This document shows positions 49,334 through 61,056 of a stretch of 64,000 nt of DNA, in pieces (the stretch's first letter is position 1; every line of letters starts with the position of its first letter). The translations under genes and the position numbers were made by a program. Below the pieces are notes generated by a model. The model saw nothing but the letters and a program-made list of their open reading frames with translations, made no database searches and was not told the origin of the DNA. The stretch comes from Takakia lepidozioides (Eukaryota > Streptophyta > Takakiopsida > Takakiales > Takakiaceae). The stretch spans positions 27,158,001 to 27,222,000 of the forward strand of contig CM060733.1 of assembly GCA_030704615.1 (NCBI GenBank). Direction: 5' to 3'.

Positions 49334-50280
49334 AACACCGACTTCTCTGTAAACATGCTTGATATTGGGTACACAAAGAGAAAGAGATAGCATGCGACAG
49401 ACAACACATCAAGAGATAGGAAGACGCGAACTTAAGGCCACAAGGTCATTGACATATGAGCCCAATCACTCACTGACCCAGCGATTAATGGATTTTGGGA
49501 AGCATACTATGGCAGCAGAGGCTATGGAACTCAATTAGGGATATGACCAATACCCAACACAATGGAAAAATAAAAGATAATGTGAGCATGAACCTGCTTT
49601 CCAGCTTCCAGGCCTTTTATCATGATGCATTTATGCAAGAGACAGACATAAGTATCTGAATCTGCTGAAAAGCCTCCTTCATTTGCCCTGCCTCACATAT
49701 ATAGCATCCTCACAAGCCCAGAAGTGCCAGAAGAGGTATTGTGGGCTCCCTCCCTTGGTCCCTGTCCAGAAGCTGTGGTCATGGTGGAGGTGCCTGACTT
49801 TATCAACTGCTCCAAAAGCATCAACATTTATGGAGGGGTGTAAGTCACTGTGGGCTCCATTGAAATACGCAATGAAGAACATATGAACACATCCAAACTT
49901 ACACAAATGCTATACAAGCTTGTGCATGACAAGGCTGCCCCTCTTATCAGGTCACTGTGAGCCGCACTCACTTTTATCTGCAAGCTTTGAAGGAGCTGCA
50001 CCATCTAGACTAGAATTAGAAGAGTAACCTGATATCTTTCCACCGTCATCTTTCCTTGGTTCAACAGACTTCTCGAAGTTGTGGCATGGCAATTTCTTTT
50101 CCTTTCACCCAGTAAGGCTTGAACCAACCATCAATCCACAAGCCCTCTTGTGTGCGCTGCTTATGATTGTAGTCTGGAGATTTTCGAGTGGTCCGAGAAA
50201 ATGACCAGGGGCAGCTGAGCAGCCACAGTCTCAATTCTGCCAAGTACCTTACAAACTCTGGGGAAAAGACTTCGCACATC
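49334..50280. other. Intergenic between the giant element and the gypsy element
   Basis: No recognised gene. A minus-strand open frame at about 50161-50409 (RVCKVLGRIETVAAQLPLV) runs into the LTR and could be a disrupted host exon or chance. Confidence 0.35.
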
Positions 50281-50981
50281 TCTCACATTCCTCGGTCTTT
50301 CAACTCCTACAGGCTCAAATAGCCCTTCGTAGTTCAGGTCTATTTGATTTTTCTTTTCTTCTTCTCTGCACACCGTCTGTCTCCAACTAATTCTTGGCCC
50401 AATCAACAATGCAAAAGCTCATAGACTTTAGGCAGATTATCACACAGTGCCAAGTAGAGCCCACAGTGGCTCTTGCCACATTCCTGTCACACGCTTAGTG
50501 CTCACAATACCTTTCTTCATTCCAGGCATGTACAATTACACGATAGCAACTCACGCCAAACATCCGCTCGAGTCCCAACAATCTAAAACTCCCTGGACAG
50601 GTACAGTATGAATTCACAATGATGGCACATGGTATTGGAACATATCCAGTCCTCCCAGCCTCCACACCATGCACGATTCTCCCCCGTTCCAGCTCTGTTC
50701 TTTAATCTCACGGCACTTTCTCGATGCCTTTTTCTCTATCCCTGTTCACAACTCATATCTACGACTTTTCACACCAGGGAGAGAGAGAGAGAGAGAGAAT
50801 CCCTAATCTTTTCTATATCACATCCTATTCACATGTAGCCATGATCACATAGAGCCTGCCACCTCCTGCTTCATCACATGACAGCCCCATTCTTCTCGCC
50901 AGACAGTTGTTGAACCGAGATGAACGCTTCAACGCCCCGCCAAACCTGTCACAGGTTCGAGTTCACATGGACGTTATATCA
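50281..50981 (-). repeat. Gypsy 3' LTR
   Basis: Matches 55743-56446 nearly throughout, with about 25 extra bases near 50305-50330. Both copies contain a (GA)n tract (about 50777-50797 here) followed by AATCCCTAATC. Confidence 0.88.
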
Positions 50982-51020
50982 CCTCCCCTCCTATAAGGGA
51001 GTATTGTCCTCAATATTGAA

Positions 51021-52541
51021 CTAGGGAAAGTTCTTACGAAGATCATCTTTGCTCTCCCATGTAGATTCTTCTACAGGGTAATTCTTCCACTTGATCAAGA
51101 ATTCATTCCAAGAACGAGATCTCAAGGTTTTCACCTCTATCTTAAGAATCTCTTCTGGTTCTGCCACAATTTCTCCTTCAGTTGTGACCTTTGGCAAGTC
51201 TGGGAGAACATGACTGGGATCTGAAACATATTTCCTTAAGAGGCTCACATGAAATACGTCATGTATCTTCCACGTAACAGGCAGTTCCAGCTGGTAGGCG
51301 ACTTTGCCAATCTTTTTGATAATCTTGAAAGGTCCACAGTACCTTGGGGAGAGCTTGTAACACTTTCCTAGGCTCAACTGGCTCTTCTTAGGGATCACTT
51401 TAAAAAATACTTGATCTCCAATCTCAAATTCCCTAAAAGACCTTTTCTGATCAGCATAGGTCTTTGCCCTTTCCTGAGCTCTCCTCATGCTATCCTTCAT
51501 CAAGTCTATCTCTTGTTGCATCCTTGCTATCATCTGATTGACACTTTCGACCTTAGTATTTGAAACGTGCCAAGATGCTGGTGTCAAGCAATCTTGCCCG
51601 TAGACAGCTTCGAATGGGCTTACCCCAATAGCTGTATGTATGTTCTTATTATAGGCAAACTCACAAAAATGCAAATATTGCTCCCAAGAGCTTTGCCTTT
51701 GCCCCACATACATTCGGAGCATGTCTTCTAAGGTTCTATTTGTCCTCTCTGTCTGAGCATCAGATTCTGGGTGGTAAGCACTGCTAAAACATAATCTGGT
51801 ATTCAAAGCTTTGAACAAAGCAGTCCAAAATCCACTTGTAAACTTCGAATCCCTGTCAAACACAATTTCTCCTGGCAATCCATGCAATCTGTATATCTCT
51901 TTTACAAAGAGATTAGCTGTGTCTATAGCAGTTGCACTCATCTTTGTGGGTATGAAATGCGCCTACTTTGACAAGCGATCAATTACCACAAAGATGGCAT
52001 CATGTCCATTTCTTGTCTTAGGCAATGAGACCATGAAATCCATACTTATAGATTCCCACTTTGCCCTAGGCACATTCAGAGGTTGCAAAAGTCCATGAGT
52101 CTTGATCTGTTCTGTCTTGGTTACCTGACAATGGTAACACCTTTCAACATAATCTCGTATGTTCTTCTTCATCCTAGGCCAGAAAAACTGTTTCCTGATT
52201 GCAAGATACGTTTTCTGAAAGCCAGGATGACCTGCAATGGGTATGTTATGACTGTCGTACATGATCTTTAGTCTAAAGTGTGCAACCTGAGGGATGCATA
52301 GACGCCCGTCATAGTACAACAACCCATCCTTCAACAAATAAGGAAGATACTTGCCAATTTCATCAGGATTCTTAACCCCACGAGACAGGCTTTCAAACGG
52401 GCCAGCAAAATATGCGTCTTTAGCATACTGACCTCTTATCTCAGCTATCATAGTGCTTCTTATCATTGAAATAGCAGTTGCCCACTTTCTTCTGGACAAC
52501 GCATCTGCCACCACGTTCTCTTTCCCCTTCACATAATGCAT
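51021..52541 (-). pseudogene. Gypsy integrase with C-terminal chromodomain
   Basis: Order on the minus strand: end of RNase H linker (KGKENVVADALSRR), HHCC zinc module (HNIPIAGHPGFQKTY...CYHCQ), core with ESISMDFMVSLP and IVFDRDSKFTSGFW (first two catalytic Asp), PESDAQTERTNRTLE, then a chromodomain-like end (FLIKWKNYPVEESTWE). An amber codon at about 51967 splits the core after DRLSK. Confidence 0.88.
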
Positions 52542-52559
52542 TTCAAAGAAGAACTGTTG

Positions 52560-54230
52560 GAGGAACTCTACCTAACGACATTGTCTGCGACTGAGGTTGG
52601 GTTGTGTGGCCAGATACTTCAAGCTTTCATGGTCTGTCTCAATCTTAAATTCCCTTCCCAACAGATAATGCTGCCGAACCTTTAAGGCATGTATGATGGC
52701 TAGCAATTCTTTTTCATGCACTGGGTAGTTTAGCTCTGCTAGGCTTAGTTTTCTAGACTCATAAGCTATTACCTGTCCGTGTTGCATTAACACAGCTCCT
52801 ATGGCCAGGTCACTTGCATCTGTGCAAAGTACTAGACCACCTATCTTGTAATCCATTAATTTCAAGACATGAGCATGTGTTAACATATCTTTAAGCTTTT
52901 CAAAGCTTTCATTACAATCCTCGGTCCAGGTAATCGCTCCTATGCCTTTCAGCAGGCTAGTGAGAGGGGTTGCAATCTTGGAGAATGCCTTTATAAATCT
53001 TCTATAAAAGCTTGCAAGTCCCAAGAATGCTCTCACATCTGTTCTATCCTTCGGGACTGGCCATTCTGCCACAGTCTTTACCTTCTTGGGATCAACTAAA
53101 ATGCCATCTTTTGACACTATAAATCCCAAGTATTCCATTTGGGAAACAAAAAACTCACACTTGCTCTTCTTAGCATAGAGTTTATTCTCTCTCAAAATCT
53201 CAAGGACACTTTTCAAGTGTTCTATGTGTTCTTCTTCAGACTTCGAATAGATTAAATGTCATCCATGAAGACTAACAAAAATTCCCCAGATACTTTCTGA
53301 ACAAGGTATTCATTAAGCACATGAAAGTGGCTGGTGCATTTGTGAGTCCAAAAGACATTACTGTATATTCATAGTGGCCAAATCTAGTTCTGAAGGCCGT
53401 CTTAAACGTGTCCGAGTCTTTGACACTGATCTGATGGTATCCACTTCGTAGGTCTATCTTTGAAAATACTTGCGCACCATGCAAGTAATCAAATAAGTCA
53501 TCTATCCTCGGAAGTGGAAACTTGTTCTTTATAGTTAGTTTATTCAACCATCTGTAGTCCGCACACAACCTTAAAGTCCCGTTTTTTTTTTTTTTTGAAC
53601 AACACTAGTGCTCCCCAAGGAGACTTGTTAGGCTTAATATAACCTTTCTCTAGCTAATCAGCCAGCTGTCTCTCCAATTCTTCATTCTCCACCAAAGAAT
53701 GCCTATAAGGAATCCTCGAGACAGGAACTACTTCAGGAACCAACTCAATGGCATGATCTACATCCCTTTCAGGAGATAGTCCAGGCAAATCACTAGGAAA
53801 CACATCTGAAAATTCAAATAGGACCTTATCTGCTCTGTTGAGATTGTTCAACTCCACTTCAATGCCTTCATCATCATTCTCATGAATGCTTACGAAGAAC
53901 AGCTGACCAGCCGTCTTCCGTATGCATCGCTTCATTTGAAGGGCTGACAACAAGGGAACATTGGGTAGGGCTCTCGTACCTGTAAGCTTGAATCGCTTAC
54001 CACTAGGCAACACCCCTTCCATTGAGCAATTTCGGCATGCCACTTGAGCGCCCACAGCTACCAGTCACTGCATTCCCAAGATGATGTCGTACCTTGCGCC
54101 ATCCCAAACCTCAAAATCTACCTCAGTGATGATCCCTTGCATTGTAACAGGGATCTCCAAGCTTCTGTTGTTGGTAGATCATGCATCTCCATTGGGCAAT
54201 AGAATGGTACTGGTGCCAACCTCCTTCAAC
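52560..54230 (-). pseudogene. Gypsy protease/reverse transcriptase/RNase H region, broken
   Basis: Contains the RT start ([21 protein letters not shown]), [11 protein letters not shown], and the active-site box LLVFMDDI in place of the usual YVDD. It is followed by YLGFIVSKDGI and RNase H (LCTDASDLAIGAVL, YPVHEKELLAI). Frame breaks occur beside KYLG and right after FMDDI, several stops lie near 53.65-54.22 kb, and a 15-T run (53582-53596) disrupts the segment before the first RT motif. Confidence 0.88.
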
Positions 54231-55612
54231 TACAGCTTGCACTTGTTTGCAAAATTTTGAGACAAGAAGTTATGGCTGCTTCCTGGGTCAATCAAAACAG
54301 TCGTGGTTTCTCTTCCCACCTGACCATTGAATCGTATGACTGTGGGATTATGGTCTATCTTCTCACCCATCACAGCTGCTGAGATCCTCAGCTGTTTACC
54401 TTTGTTTGTCCCAGGTGCATCCACATCCATCTTATCCTTAACCTCTTGCATAATCACAGCTGCAGCTGCGCGTTGTACACGTCTGGGACACTCGAACGCC
54501 CAATGGCCTTTCTCATGACAGATAAAACACTGACCCAACCGTCGGTGTTCTTCCTGTTCCTTCTTTGATAGGCGTTTGGTCGCTGAGGCTCCAAACTTCT
54601 GATTACCCCGAGGATCAGTCTTCGTTGTCTTCTTATTGAACCTTTTCCAGTTCTTTCTTTTCTGACCTCCACCAAAAGGGAGTGACCTCGGCTTGAAATC
54701 CCTATCAGTAGGTGCACTTGCGCCCAGATGTGCTCTGTGCTGGCTCTCAAAATTGATAGCTAGTCTATATGCATCAGCCTTTGTCTTCGGCTCATATGCC
54801 TGAACCAAAAATCTGATTGCTTTGTCTAGCCCAGTCAGGAAGAAATCCACCCTGTCAGACTCCTTCAAGGAATAGAAGTATGAAGCGTGTTCGTGAAACT
54901 TCACCTTGTAGTCTGCCACACTCATTCTTCCCTGGCTAAGTTCCATCAAACCCATCTTCATCTTGTGCGCATAATCCTCTGGCAGGTACTGTTCTTTGAA
55001 GACCCGCTTGAACTTAGCCCATGTGGTGATCGGGTCCACTCTCCCTTCCAGACCCGGCTTCTCTTTCATTCTAATCCACCATTCTTTAGATTTGCCTCTC
55101 ATTTGCAATGAGGTTGTGCGGATCTTATCTGCATCCGTATAGTCCTCACTGAAGAACTCTTCCAGAGTCTTCAGAAAAGACAACACCTCAGTGCAAGGCT
55201 CATTTGGGCGACCATGGAATTCAGGAAGATGCGTCATCTTCCTAATTTCCTTGTCAACCGTTCTTCTCTTAGAATCCCTTGCCATCATGGAGCGGCTATC
55301 CTGCGAGGATGCACCAGAGGCAGAATCACCTCTAGCCTCTTTTCTTTTTGTCCTAGTTCTTGCATGTAGATCATTATGGGGAGCACTTACTGGTTGGTCT
55401 ACTGCTTGCTGGTCGGGTAGCACCGCCGGTGGAGTTGGATTTGCTGTAGGTCTCTTGCCAACAGCGGCTATGCCCTCCTTCACTCCACTAGCCACCGCCT
55501 CGCAAATGACCTGAGCTAGATCTCCCGCTTTCATAGTGATAAGTTCTTCTGGTACAACAATTTCTTGTGTTTTCTCAATTGCAGCCTGTGTATGGCTTGT
55601 CTGTCCTTCCAT
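54230..55612 (-). CDS. Gypsy Gag with start of protease (460 residues)
   Basis: An open frame of 460 codons from the ATG at 55612. It holds a retrotransposon gag core (FLKTLEEFFSEDYTDADKIR, WAKFKRVFKEQYLPED), a basic linker, the nucleocapsid zinc knuckle CFICHEKGHWAFEC, and the protease active site VLIDPGSSHNFLS, in which Pro replaces the usual Ser/Thr after Asp. A stop immediately after ANKCKL separates it from the rest of pol. Confidence 0.88.
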   Translation of the reverse strand: MEGQTSHTQAAIEKTQEIVVPEELITMKAGDLAQVICEAVASGVKEGIAAVGKRPTANPTPPAVLPDQQAVDQPVSAPHNDLHARTRTKRKEARGDSASGASSQDSRSMMARDSKRRTVDKEIRKMTHLPEFHGRPNEPCTEVLSFLKTLEEFFSEDYTDADKIRTTSLQMRGKSKEWWIRMKEKPGLEGRVDPITTWAKFKRVFKEQYLPEDYAHKMKMGLMELSQGRMSVADYKVKFHEHASYFYSLKESDRVDFFLTGLDKAIRFLVQAYEPKTKADAYRLAINFESQHRAHLGASAPTDRDFKPRSLPFGGGQKRKNWKRFNKKTTKTDPRGNQKFGASATKRLSKKEQEEHRRLGQCFICHEKGHWAFECPRRVQRAAAAVIMQEVKDKMDVDAPGTNKGKQLRISAAVMGEKIDHNPTVIRFNGQVGRETTTVLIDPGSSHNFLSQNFANKCKL

Positions 55613-55742
55613 CGACTCTGGATGTGCTACACCTACCTTTAGAGATTATATTCCATTGAAGCAACGAGCTTCCAGAGCCGAATGTCAATTGGCTCATAAA
55701 CCACAAATCCCAAAAAGGTCGAAATCTGCTCTGATACCAAGA

Positions 55743-56446
55743 TCTCACATTCCTTAGTCTTTCAACTAGTTTAGGTCTATTTGATTTTTCTTTTCTTCTC
55801 TTTCGTGGTCTATTTGATTTTTCTTTTCTTCTTCTCTGCACACCATCTGTCTCCAACTAATTCTTGGCCCAATCAACAATGCAAAGCTCATAGACTTTAG
55901 GCATTATCACAGTGCCAAGTAGAGCCCACAGTGGCTCTTGCCACGTTCCTGTCACACGCTTAGTGCTCACAATACCTTTCTTCATTCCAGGCATGTACAA
56001 TTACACGATAGCAACTCACGCCAAACATCCGCTCGGGTCCCAACAATCTAAAAGTCCCTGGACAGGTACAGTATGAATTCACAACGATGGCACATGGTAC
56101 TGGAACATATCCAGCCCTCCCAGCCTCCACACCATGCACGATTCTCCCTCGTTCCAGCTCTGTTCTTTAATCTCGCGGCACTTTCTCGATGCATTTTTCT
56201 CTATCCCTGTTCACAGCTCATATCTACGACTTTTCACACCAGGGAGAGAGAGAGAGAGAGAGAATCCCTAATCTTTTCTATATCACATCCTATTCACATA
56301 TAGCCATGATCACATAGAGCCTGCCACCTCCTGCTTCATCACATGACAGCCCCATTCTTCTCGCCAGACAGTTGTTGAACCGAGATGAACGCTTCAACGC
56401 CCCGCCAAACCTGTCATAGGTTCGAGTTCACAGGGATGTTATAACA
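55743..56446 (-). repeat. Gypsy 5' LTR
   Basis: Adjoins the primer-binding site. It contains a local duplication of GGTCTATTTGATTTTTC (55773 and 55807) absent from the other LTR. Confidence 0.88.
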
Positions 56447-57427
56447 TCCTAATTTCATACCAGATACCGATAGTAAAAGCAGTTTGCCTTTACTTCACTC
56501 AGCAACTAGGGTTCCAATCCAGTCCACACAATATTACTGCACCATAGTTCAGTCAAAGTCCCTCGGACTCCAAATGAAGAAAGCTCGCAGGTCCCAACAT
56601 TGTGAAGGATCTTAAGGAAATCCTGCCAGCGGTGTTCCATGCAAAACAAATGAAGGTTGCCTGCTGCCTCTTCAACAATTACCCAACACAAAGTTCTACC
56701 TCATTCGCTCCTTCAATCGCTCCAACATTCTCCACGGACCACCTCCTGTTCAGTCAGCTTATCTTTCCTGCATTAAATGTTTCAGCCAAAGTGTTCGTGC
56801 AGATCGACACACGACCCACGACCTTCGGCTATGGCGTAGAGGAAGGAGGAGAGCCAGGAAAATTGGCGAGCAAAATCAAGGGAAATCGGGCAGGGGCAGG
56901 GTTCAACAATGGTTTAAAACTTAAATTGCGCGCTTAATAGTTTTGTGGCATAGTAAATAACCCTGCTCATCACTCCGTTGCCTCTCGCGTTCCCAGTTTG
57001 CCACAGAGAGTACTTGCACGATGATCTCTTGCGTTCTGGTAGTTTTGCAGCTCTATTCACTGATGATACATGGTTCAGATCATTGGCCAAATCTTCCGAG
57101 CTCAGTATATGAGATTCATGATAGAGCTCGATGACCCTACTTCATGCCGTTCGGTACTTTGCAGCTTGTCAGGATCCACTTTACCAAGCAAATTTCAAGT
57201 TCAACATGCCTCTAGAGCTATGGCTCCCTCCCATTTCCTTTGCGCAGACTTGTGCCCAAAAGACCGACCACTTCTAAATTGCTAACGTGAAACACATAAT
57301 GGTTCTTTGACCTCCTTGATAATTTGTGTTTTCAAGGTCTGGCGACCTTGTGGAGGCGATGTACCGAATTCCCGCCATCAACACTTGATTTGCAAGCAGG
57401 CCGCTACGTCCGCCGTGGTGAGATGCC
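56447..57427. other. Intergenic between the gypsy element and the right duplication arm
   Basis: No recognised gene or element. A plus-strand open frame (about 56602-56937) has no known motif. Confidence 0.35.
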
Positions 57428-57959
57428 TCCAGACCCAGTGAGCTAATTTGTGCGTGTGAATTTCACAATTCCAGGCCCCAATCGCTGGTCATTAGGTTAG
57501 AATTACTGGTATCTTAGAGGGTTTGTTGGTTAGACCCAGCTGGCTTCTGAATTATATGGAAGGGGTGTTATGGACATGTATGTACATCAGCTTTTGATTG
57601 ATCATCACCTCCAGGGGGCCTACTATATAAACTGCTTTTGCCCAGTTCATCCTACACGAGTAGAGCACGAGTAGGTGTACGGAGGATCGTATTCGTGGAC
57701 CGTTCCAAGTTGTAAGAGCTCTAAATTACATATGATGCATCTGCAAGAAAGTGTCGTCTGCGTCAATTCAACGTTGAAGCTTTCATGGGAAAGCGGGCCC
57801 CTAATCCTGAATCCATGATGTGCACAATCCTGGGTTTTGCATGTATAGGGTGTCACTTACTAGTAAGAAAGAAAGGGGTTGACCAACATTCGAGCATCCC
57901 TGTCTGATTGCAGGTTGAAGAAGGAAAAGTTTGCTTATACATGTATACAAATTATCGGA

Positions 57960-58298
57960 TCCGTGATGAATCTGGACCACCATATACGAATTCTGCGACA
58001 AAAGCAAATGAGCCGTATGCGTCTTCCACACAAAGTTGCACGTCCACGATGGCGGGTGATTATAGTCGATATAAAACGTGAAGGTGTAAATCCGGCCGGA
58101 GGTGGTTGTGATGATACCTTTGGGATCCCCCAGAGTCTCAGAAACGCATTGAACTCGCACCTCCGATGGGTCAGGATTTGCACCGGGCAGCCCGGGTAAC
58201 ACCGTCCTCGATCTGAATCTCAACACCCACCACAGCGCTGATCGCCATCGCTGCCAACAGCAGCGCCACCACGCAGTACTGAGGATTGCCTTCGTCAT
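57960..58298 (-). pseudogene. S-protein homologue (S1 family), broken copy
   Basis: From the ATG at 58298 the signal-peptide region is out of frame (TKAILSTAWWRCC) until a second indel restores VLPGLPGANPDPSEVRVQC, GRIYTFTFYIDY and WTCNFVWKTHTAHLLL. The C-terminal third is again out of frame, so the conserved CDTCIWKV end is lost. Compare the intact gene at 15912-16364. Confidence 0.82.
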
Positions 58299-58529
58299 AC
58301 TCAAAGCAACTCACACGCGACAGAGGAACGACTGCAAAAGAGCACGTTTTGTGTGAGGATGTCTTACAATATATAGTCCGGCCCTGCGTGAGTCTCGGGG
58401 GTACGACCCTTTGTCCAAGTTGGTCGATCAGACGGGTATGGAATGGACCACCAATTAGACAGAATATGCTCCGAATATCTCATCGGTATGGTTGGGTCGG
58501 TTTATCGATAGATTATGCCTCAGGGACAG

Positions 58530-58660
58530 CCTCGAGCACAGCACTTCAGGCCTAGGCTCGGGACCCTCGAGCAGAGCTGTTCAGGCCTAGGCAGTCCCGA
58601 GCGGCACCGGAGCCTCGAGCAGAGCAGTTCAGGCCTCGGCAGTCCCGAGCGGCACCGGAG
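58530..58660. repeat. GC-rich minisatellite upstream of the TAR copy
   Basis: Two full 48-bp units (58565 and 58613) and one 35-bp partial unit (58530). Each starts CCTCGAGCA and contains TTCAGGCCT; full units contain CAGTCCCGAGCGGCACCGGAG-like sequence. A TATATATA at 58668-58675 follows directly. Confidence 0.9.
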
Positions 58661-58815
58661 TTCTGAGTATATATACAGGAGGTCATCTTCATGAATGCAG
58701 TTCACATTTCTGAAGGTAGTGAAGAGATAGAGGGCCGTCAAGGTCAGGATCCAATCGACTTTGTTCTTCAAACCAGTCCATCAAATCGGCTTCGCTCTTC
58801 AAACCAGTCTCGATC

Positions 58816-61056
58816 GATGGCAACAGCAACGATGATGCTGAACTGCGATCAGTTAAGTTATTCATGACAGGAAGAGTCTCTCTCTTCACCTCCGATTTTC
58901 ATTTGACAATCCTTTGACATAGCTGGAGTTATGACTTGGGCAATGGGTCGTGTACAGATCTGGCTAGCGTTTAGCACCTATAGGCTTAGACTCTTTTTGG
59001 AATTCTCAAGTGCATGACCAACTGTTAAGTGTACTCCTTGAGCTTTTCTATCTACTTGAAATCTTAGATACTGTGTGCTTGCCTGAAACTGCACGATGAT
59101 CAATGCCTTAGAGATATCGCCTTGGAACTGTAATTTGCAACGTAGTATTGTGACACAAGAGTAGCTCGGATTGCTCAGGCTTGCCTCCTGCACCTGTCAG
59201 TTTTTCACTGTCTCGATTGCTTGCTTCTGAACTACAGTGGCTCAAACATGCACTAGTTACAATTTCTCAATTTAATATCCTTCTATTCGGTGAGACTGAC
59301 AATGACCACTCGCATGATTGTGAATTCATATTGCAGTGGGGATCCCACTATGTTCGAGTCCTACTGGGATTATGCAGGAGTTGAGCACGAACATTTGACC
59401 CGTGCCAACGATCGCATGAGCTACTTTGTGGAAAACAAGAGATACAACAATGCAGGCATCTGGTTTGTCCATGGAGATCTTCACGTTGCAATCAGGGATT
59501 TGCATGATCTTGTTGGCAACGCGATTGTGAAAGATCGCTTTCTCATCGTCGGCACAGGATCGACCCACCCTCTCCTAGCTGCAGTTTATGCTTTGTCGAA
59601 TCCAGAAGAAGCGTCTCCAACACCAGTGATTTCCGCTGCTCCATATTACTCCGTATGATTCATTCTTATTTCATCGATTAATTTACTCCCTCATACCTTA
59701 ACGTACTCGAAATGCTGACCTCTGACCTACATTAACTGCTTGCAGTGATTAAAGATCTGTTATCCTGCTTAGTGAGGTTGAGGGAATTCTCTATCTTAAC
59801 TTATCGTTCGATCTTCATGCGACTCAAAATGTTTTTTACTACCGCAGTAAATGTATCTTCAGAACAGTGGCTCTAGTTCGTCAATTCAGGTGATCTAACG
59901 GTATTTCATGTGCTGTTGATCGACCCATCAAGCAGGCGTATCCAGCACAGGTCCACTTTCTGAGGTCTGGTCTCTTTAAGTGGGGCGGCGATGCAAGAAC
60001 CTTTTCGAGGAAGTCATCTGATGATGCGTACATTGAGGTGGTTACATCTCCCAACGATCCCGACGGAACAATCCGCGAAGTTTTGGAGGTGAACGCTTCT
60101 GGCCGGTCAGTGATTCATGACCTGGCTTATTACTGGCCAACGTTCACACCAATCACGGGTGCGAAAGATCACGACGTAACTTTTCACACTTTCCAAGTGC
60201 ACAGGACATGCTGGATCGCGCATTGGGTATGACCTTTAAACAATTCGTCTGTTTGATTCTAGTCTGCTTACACAAGTTTAATATGCCTAGATTGGATGAA
60301 GTCCTGAACAACATGGGTTAAATAGAATTTCTTCGTTATGTACGCTCCGTGGACAACATACATATCTCTCATCTCCAGAGGTTTGTTCGTTTTGTAGGTG
60401 GGCTATTGTGAAATCCCCTGAGATGGCTAAAAAGATGGCGAAGTTTATTGAGATGACTACCATTGGTGTATCTCAAGATTCTCAGATTCGTGCGACTATT
60501 ATGATTCGAGCTGTTGTGAGTGGTTACAAGCGGTCAACCTTAAGCAGGCCTCCTTCCGAGAACCTCACTTTGGACAGCGGAGACTCAGCTTCTTCAGTCC
60601 ATATTGAATTGATGAAGAAAAAGCTATTTTTTCATTTTGGCAAGGAGGTGATGGAGGCTCGTTGGAAAGCAGTTCGATCTGCGTTACATGGCAACGCAAA
60701 TTTTACCATCCCTGACTTCTCATCGCCTGCTTACTGCACCTTCATGGGGACGACGTACTTTACCAATCCAGGTAGGGTCCAGGTACTTGCATGAGAGTTC
60801 ACGAAACTTTTTTGTTTTAAATTGCATTCTATAATAGATAAGTAACTCTTACATCGTACTGTGATGTCTGCTGGCAGCATTTCTATGGCTGAAGAGCAAG
60901 GAGGAGGAAGACTGCCGGAAGGCCCTCCTCCGAGCAGGCATTCTTGCACGAGGTGGAGAAGCTTTTGGTGACTCCGCACAGTATTGCAGGGTGAGCTTGG
61001 TGGATCGCCAGCCTGCAGTTGATGCCTTGATTGAAAGGCTTGCCTCCCTACAATGA
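58816..61056 (+). pseudogene. Tryptophan aminotransferase-related copy with a single 2-bp deletion
   Basis: All five exons and their splice sites persist: 58816-58850, 59337-59652, 59936-60226, 60398-60771, 60878-61056. Exon 1 is 36 bp shorter than in the left copy, an in-frame loss that keeps NCDHGDPTM. Exon 4 has one extra codon. Exon 3 is 291 nt instead of 293: two bases are missing near 60180, just before the codons for SKCTGHAGSRIGW, so the PLP lysine and everything after it are out of frame. This is the only disabling change I see. Either a young pseudogene or, if the deletion is a sequencing error, a second functional gene. Confidence 0.85.

Larger units (their letters stand above)
50281..56446 (-). 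mobile_element. Degenerate full-length Ty3/gypsy chromovirus
   Basis: LTRs of about 0.7 kb flank gag-pol on the minus strand. The primer-binding site TGGTATCAGAGC reads at 55739-55728 next to the right (5') LTR. A purine tract (AGGAGGGGAGG) precedes the left (3') LTR, which starts TGATATAACG on this strand. Gag, protease, reverse transcriptase, RNase H and integrase occur in Ty3/gypsy order and the C-terminus is a chromodomain. Stops and frameshifts in pol exclude autonomous activity. No target duplication could be found, and the outer LTR end near 50281 is fixed only to within a few bases. Confidence 0.93.

Noticed and set aside
26293-49337. piggyBac-type TTAA target site for the giant element
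   Set aside because: TTAA is present at the right edge only (49332-49335); the left edge has CAAA/AAAC. One-sided support is not enough to name the superfamily.
50161-50409. Host exon disrupted by the gypsy element
   Set aside because: The open frame crosses the LTR border but shows no known motif, and no matching exon is found on the other side of the element.
50940-50985. tRNA-like GGTTCGAGTTC motif in the gypsy LTR
   Set aside because: No acceptor stem or D-arm can be formed around it; it is part of the LTR in both copies.
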